This document shows, piece after piece, positions 47,016 through 48,226 of a stretch of 48,226 nucleotides of DNA; within the stretch, counting starts at the first letter, position 1, and each line of letters starts with the position of its first letter. The DNA comes from a virus, in the IMG/VR virus record IMGVR_UViG_3300031884_000038, positions 1 to 48,226 of that record. One strand, 5' to 3'. Under the pieces are notes generated by a model. The model saw nothing but the letters and a program-made list of their open reading frames with translations. It made no database searches and had not been told where the DNA came from. The position numbers and the translations under genes were made by a program.

Positions 47016-47747
47016 ATGCTTCACATCTACAGCCCCGCCGGTCTGGACCTGACGGCCTTTCCGCCTGCCGAGCAAAACCTGCGTGTCACCGTCGCCGGAG
47101 AAAAGGCGGAGCTGGCGGTGGACTGCTGGATCGGCGAGGACGAGGCGTACACGTTCAACCGGCTGAACGGCACGGTTTACTTTGACGACGGCCAGGTGCC
47201 GGTTGTCTACGTTTCCACCGGCACGATCCACGTGCAAGCCAGCCGGTTTGTCGGCCCGGGACTTTACAGCGTCCGGGTGGAAGCCTCCGACTACAACCTG
47301 CCTACGCCCAACCAGGCGGCGGCCACCTTCCCCTTCCTGGTGGTGGTGGCCACCAGCGGCAACACGGCGACGCCGATTGTCTACGGTCCGATTCTGCCCA
47401 AGGACGAGGGCTACCCCAACGCGGAGCAGTGGAGCTTTAACAGCAGCACGGACCTGGACATCCTGGCGTCCTCCGTCAAGATGCTGCTCACCACCAACAA
47501 GGGCGAGCGGGTCATGCTGCCGGACTACGGCACCAACCTGCGGGCCATCCTGTTCGAGTTCGAGGCGACGGGCATTGAAAACATGGTCCAGCATGAGATC
47601 GCCACCGCCTTGACCGCCTGGGAGCCGAGGGTGGCTTTGCAGTTCTTGTCCGTAACCAAAACGGGCGACCGGGAGTACACGGTAGTTGCCAACTTTGTGA
47701 GCAAGCTCAACCAGGAGCCGTTTTCGTTGAACTTGACCTTTACGTGA
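47016..47747 (+). CDS. Baseplate protein with C-terminal gp25/GPW domain
   Basis: 243 residues. About 145-243 is a gp25/GPW domain (DILASSVKMLLTTNKGERVM, LPDYGTNLRAILFEFEAT, TALTAWEPRVALQFLSV), the sheath-initiating baseplate component. About 1-115 is an added beta-rich Ig-like domain (AYTFNRLNGTVYFDDG, GLYSVRVEASDYNLP), followed by a short linker. T4 gp25 is only 132 residues, so the N-terminal domain is an addition. Overlaps the next gene (GTGA). Confidence 0.8.
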   Translation: MLHIYSPAGLDLTAFPPAEQNLRVTVAGEKAELAVDCWIGEDEAYTFNRLNGTVYFDDGQVPVVYVSTGTIHVQASRFVGPGLYSVRVEASDYNLPTPNQAAATFPFLVVVATSGNTATPIVYGPILPKDEGYPNAEQWSFNSSTDLDILASSVKMLLTTNKGERVMLPDYGTNLRAILFEFEATGIENMVQHEIATALTAWEPRVALQFLSVTKTGDREYTVVANFVSKLNQEPFSLNLTFT

Positions 47748-48118
47748 AATTAGAAAAGAGCACCTACGAGCGGCGCGCGTTCGTCAACCGTTTCATGCGG
47801 GAGGGTGGCCTGTCCTACACCCAAGCCACCCGGGTGTACGAAGCCATGTGCGGCGTGTTCTGTGACGCCATAGTCACCGGCAACCGGGTAACCATCGGGC
47901 GCGTGGGCGCACTGATGCCAGTCTGGAGGCCGCCCCGGGAGGTCAATATGCACTTTCGCCGCAAGCCCGGCAATGTGCTGGAGCGGGTTCACCGCACCTT
48001 CTTCATGGATGGCCGCTACGACTTCAAGTTCCGGCTGTACCGCAAGTTCATCGAGCAGCACGAGCTGCATTGGTACACCCAGGAGTCCCCCGAACCAATC
48101 GTAGTTAAGGCACCATGA
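47744..48118 (+). CDS. HU/IHF-like protein
   Basis: 124 residues from GTG. An N-terminal helical pair (RRAFVNRFMREGGLSYTQAT, RVYEAMCGVFCDAIV) followed by GNRVTIGRVGALMPV, a basic arm-like stretch (RPPREVNMHFRRK) and DFKFRLYRKF follows the HU/IHF order: dimerisation helices, a strand with G-x-G, DNA-binding arm and a closing strand. Its place in a structural operon suggests packaged-DNA or baseplate use rather than regulation; uncertain. Confidence 0.55.
   Translation: MKLEKSTYERRAFVNRFMREGGLSYTQATRVYEAMCGVFCDAIVTGNRVTIGRVGALMPVWRPPREVNMHFRRKPGNVLERVHRTFFMDGRYDFKFRLYRKFIEQHELHWYTQESPEPIVVKAP
48102..48107 (+). promoter_or_regulatory. Start-proximal TAGTTA element
   Basis: TAGTTA inside the end of the HU-like gene, 7 nt before the ATG at 48115. 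Confidence 0.4.
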
Positions 48119-48226
48119 TAGAGCCAGTTGATCTTCCGACCGCAGCAGGCCAGGACTACGGCAGCGGCGACGTGCGCCACTTCGCCCAGGGCGACGCCGT
48201 AGACGTACCCGGCATGTCCAACCCCA
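48115..48226 (+). CDS. 3'-truncated gene, probable structural protein
   Basis: ATG 48115 overlaps the stop of the HU-like gene (ATGA), and the frame is open to the window end (37 codons). The product begins MIEPVDLPTAAGQDYGSGDV and continues RHFAQGDAVDVPGMSNP. Position after a gp25-type gene suggests another baseplate protein (gp6 often follows gp25), but too little is visible. Confidence 0.5.
   Translation, partial: MIEPVDLPTAAGQDYGSGDVRHFAQGDAVDVPGMSNP

Noticed and set aside
1-48226. tRNA genes, rRNA genes, CRISPR arrays, insertion sequences, integrase or attachment sites
   Set aside because: None seen: no cloverleaf with a CCA end, no spaced repeats, no transposase or integrase motifs.

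Overview
This window is a piece of the genome of a large tailed bacteriophage with a contractile tail (myovirus type). The T4-type structural set is recognisable: portal, tail sheath, tail tube, a second tube-like protein, tape measure, gp27-like hub, gp5/gpV-like spike, a gp26-like hub assembly factor and a gp25 baseplate protein. No tRNA, rRNA, CRISPR array, integrase or host housekeeping block is visible. The DNA is GC-rich by eye, except for the truncated first gene, the HNH endonuclease gene and the 5' part of the tape measure gene. The host cannot be named from the sequence.

Layout. 1-5.9 kb: a 5'-truncated unknown gene, a PurA/PurZ-family synthetase, several small unknown genes, a DUF932 protein and a DUF3008-like protein. 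5.9-18 kb: tape measure and tail/baseplate proteins interleaved with a minus-strand SbcC/Rad50-like ATPase, a PDZ-domain protein and a SWIM zinc-finger protein with a long acidic tail. 18-28 kb: sheath, tube, small virion proteins, a 5'-3' exonuclease, an HNH endonuclease, the gp26-like gene with an apparent +1 frameshift extension, the spike, a tube-like protein and a degenerate M23-like protein. 28.2-36.7 kb: a tightly overlapping seven-gene operon of six glycosyltransferase-like proteins and one SAM methyltransferase. 36.7-42 kb: primase, a GroES-like protein made of two GroES units, and an 1119-residue fibre-like protein. 42-48.2 kb: a separately expressed small virion-like protein, SbcD-like nuclease, small genes, portal, gp25-type baseplate protein, an HU-like protein and a 3'-truncated gene.

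Organisation. Orientation flips often, and many minus-strand units contain a single gene. Convergent genes meet with almost no space, four times with an exact 4-nt overlap of stop codons. More than 20 genes on both strands carry a short element of the form GTnnTTA(G), usually 3-7 nt before the start codon. Two sigma70-like promoters also place transcription initiation at the start codon. Together these suggest leaderless or very short-leader mRNAs driven by a phage-specific promoter class. Conventional Shine-Dalgarno leaders plus strong hairpin terminators occur around two minus-strand genes (DUF932 at 4213-5016 and the protein at 42064-42624).

Most noteworthy: a PurZ-like synthetase with Ser in place of the PurA catalytic Asp (possible 2-aminoadenine pathway); a probable RF2-like +1 programmed frameshift; the start-proximal element; the glycan operon; the duplicated GroES; and an internal start-like element inside the SWIM gene. 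Functions are assigned by reading motifs, not by database search.
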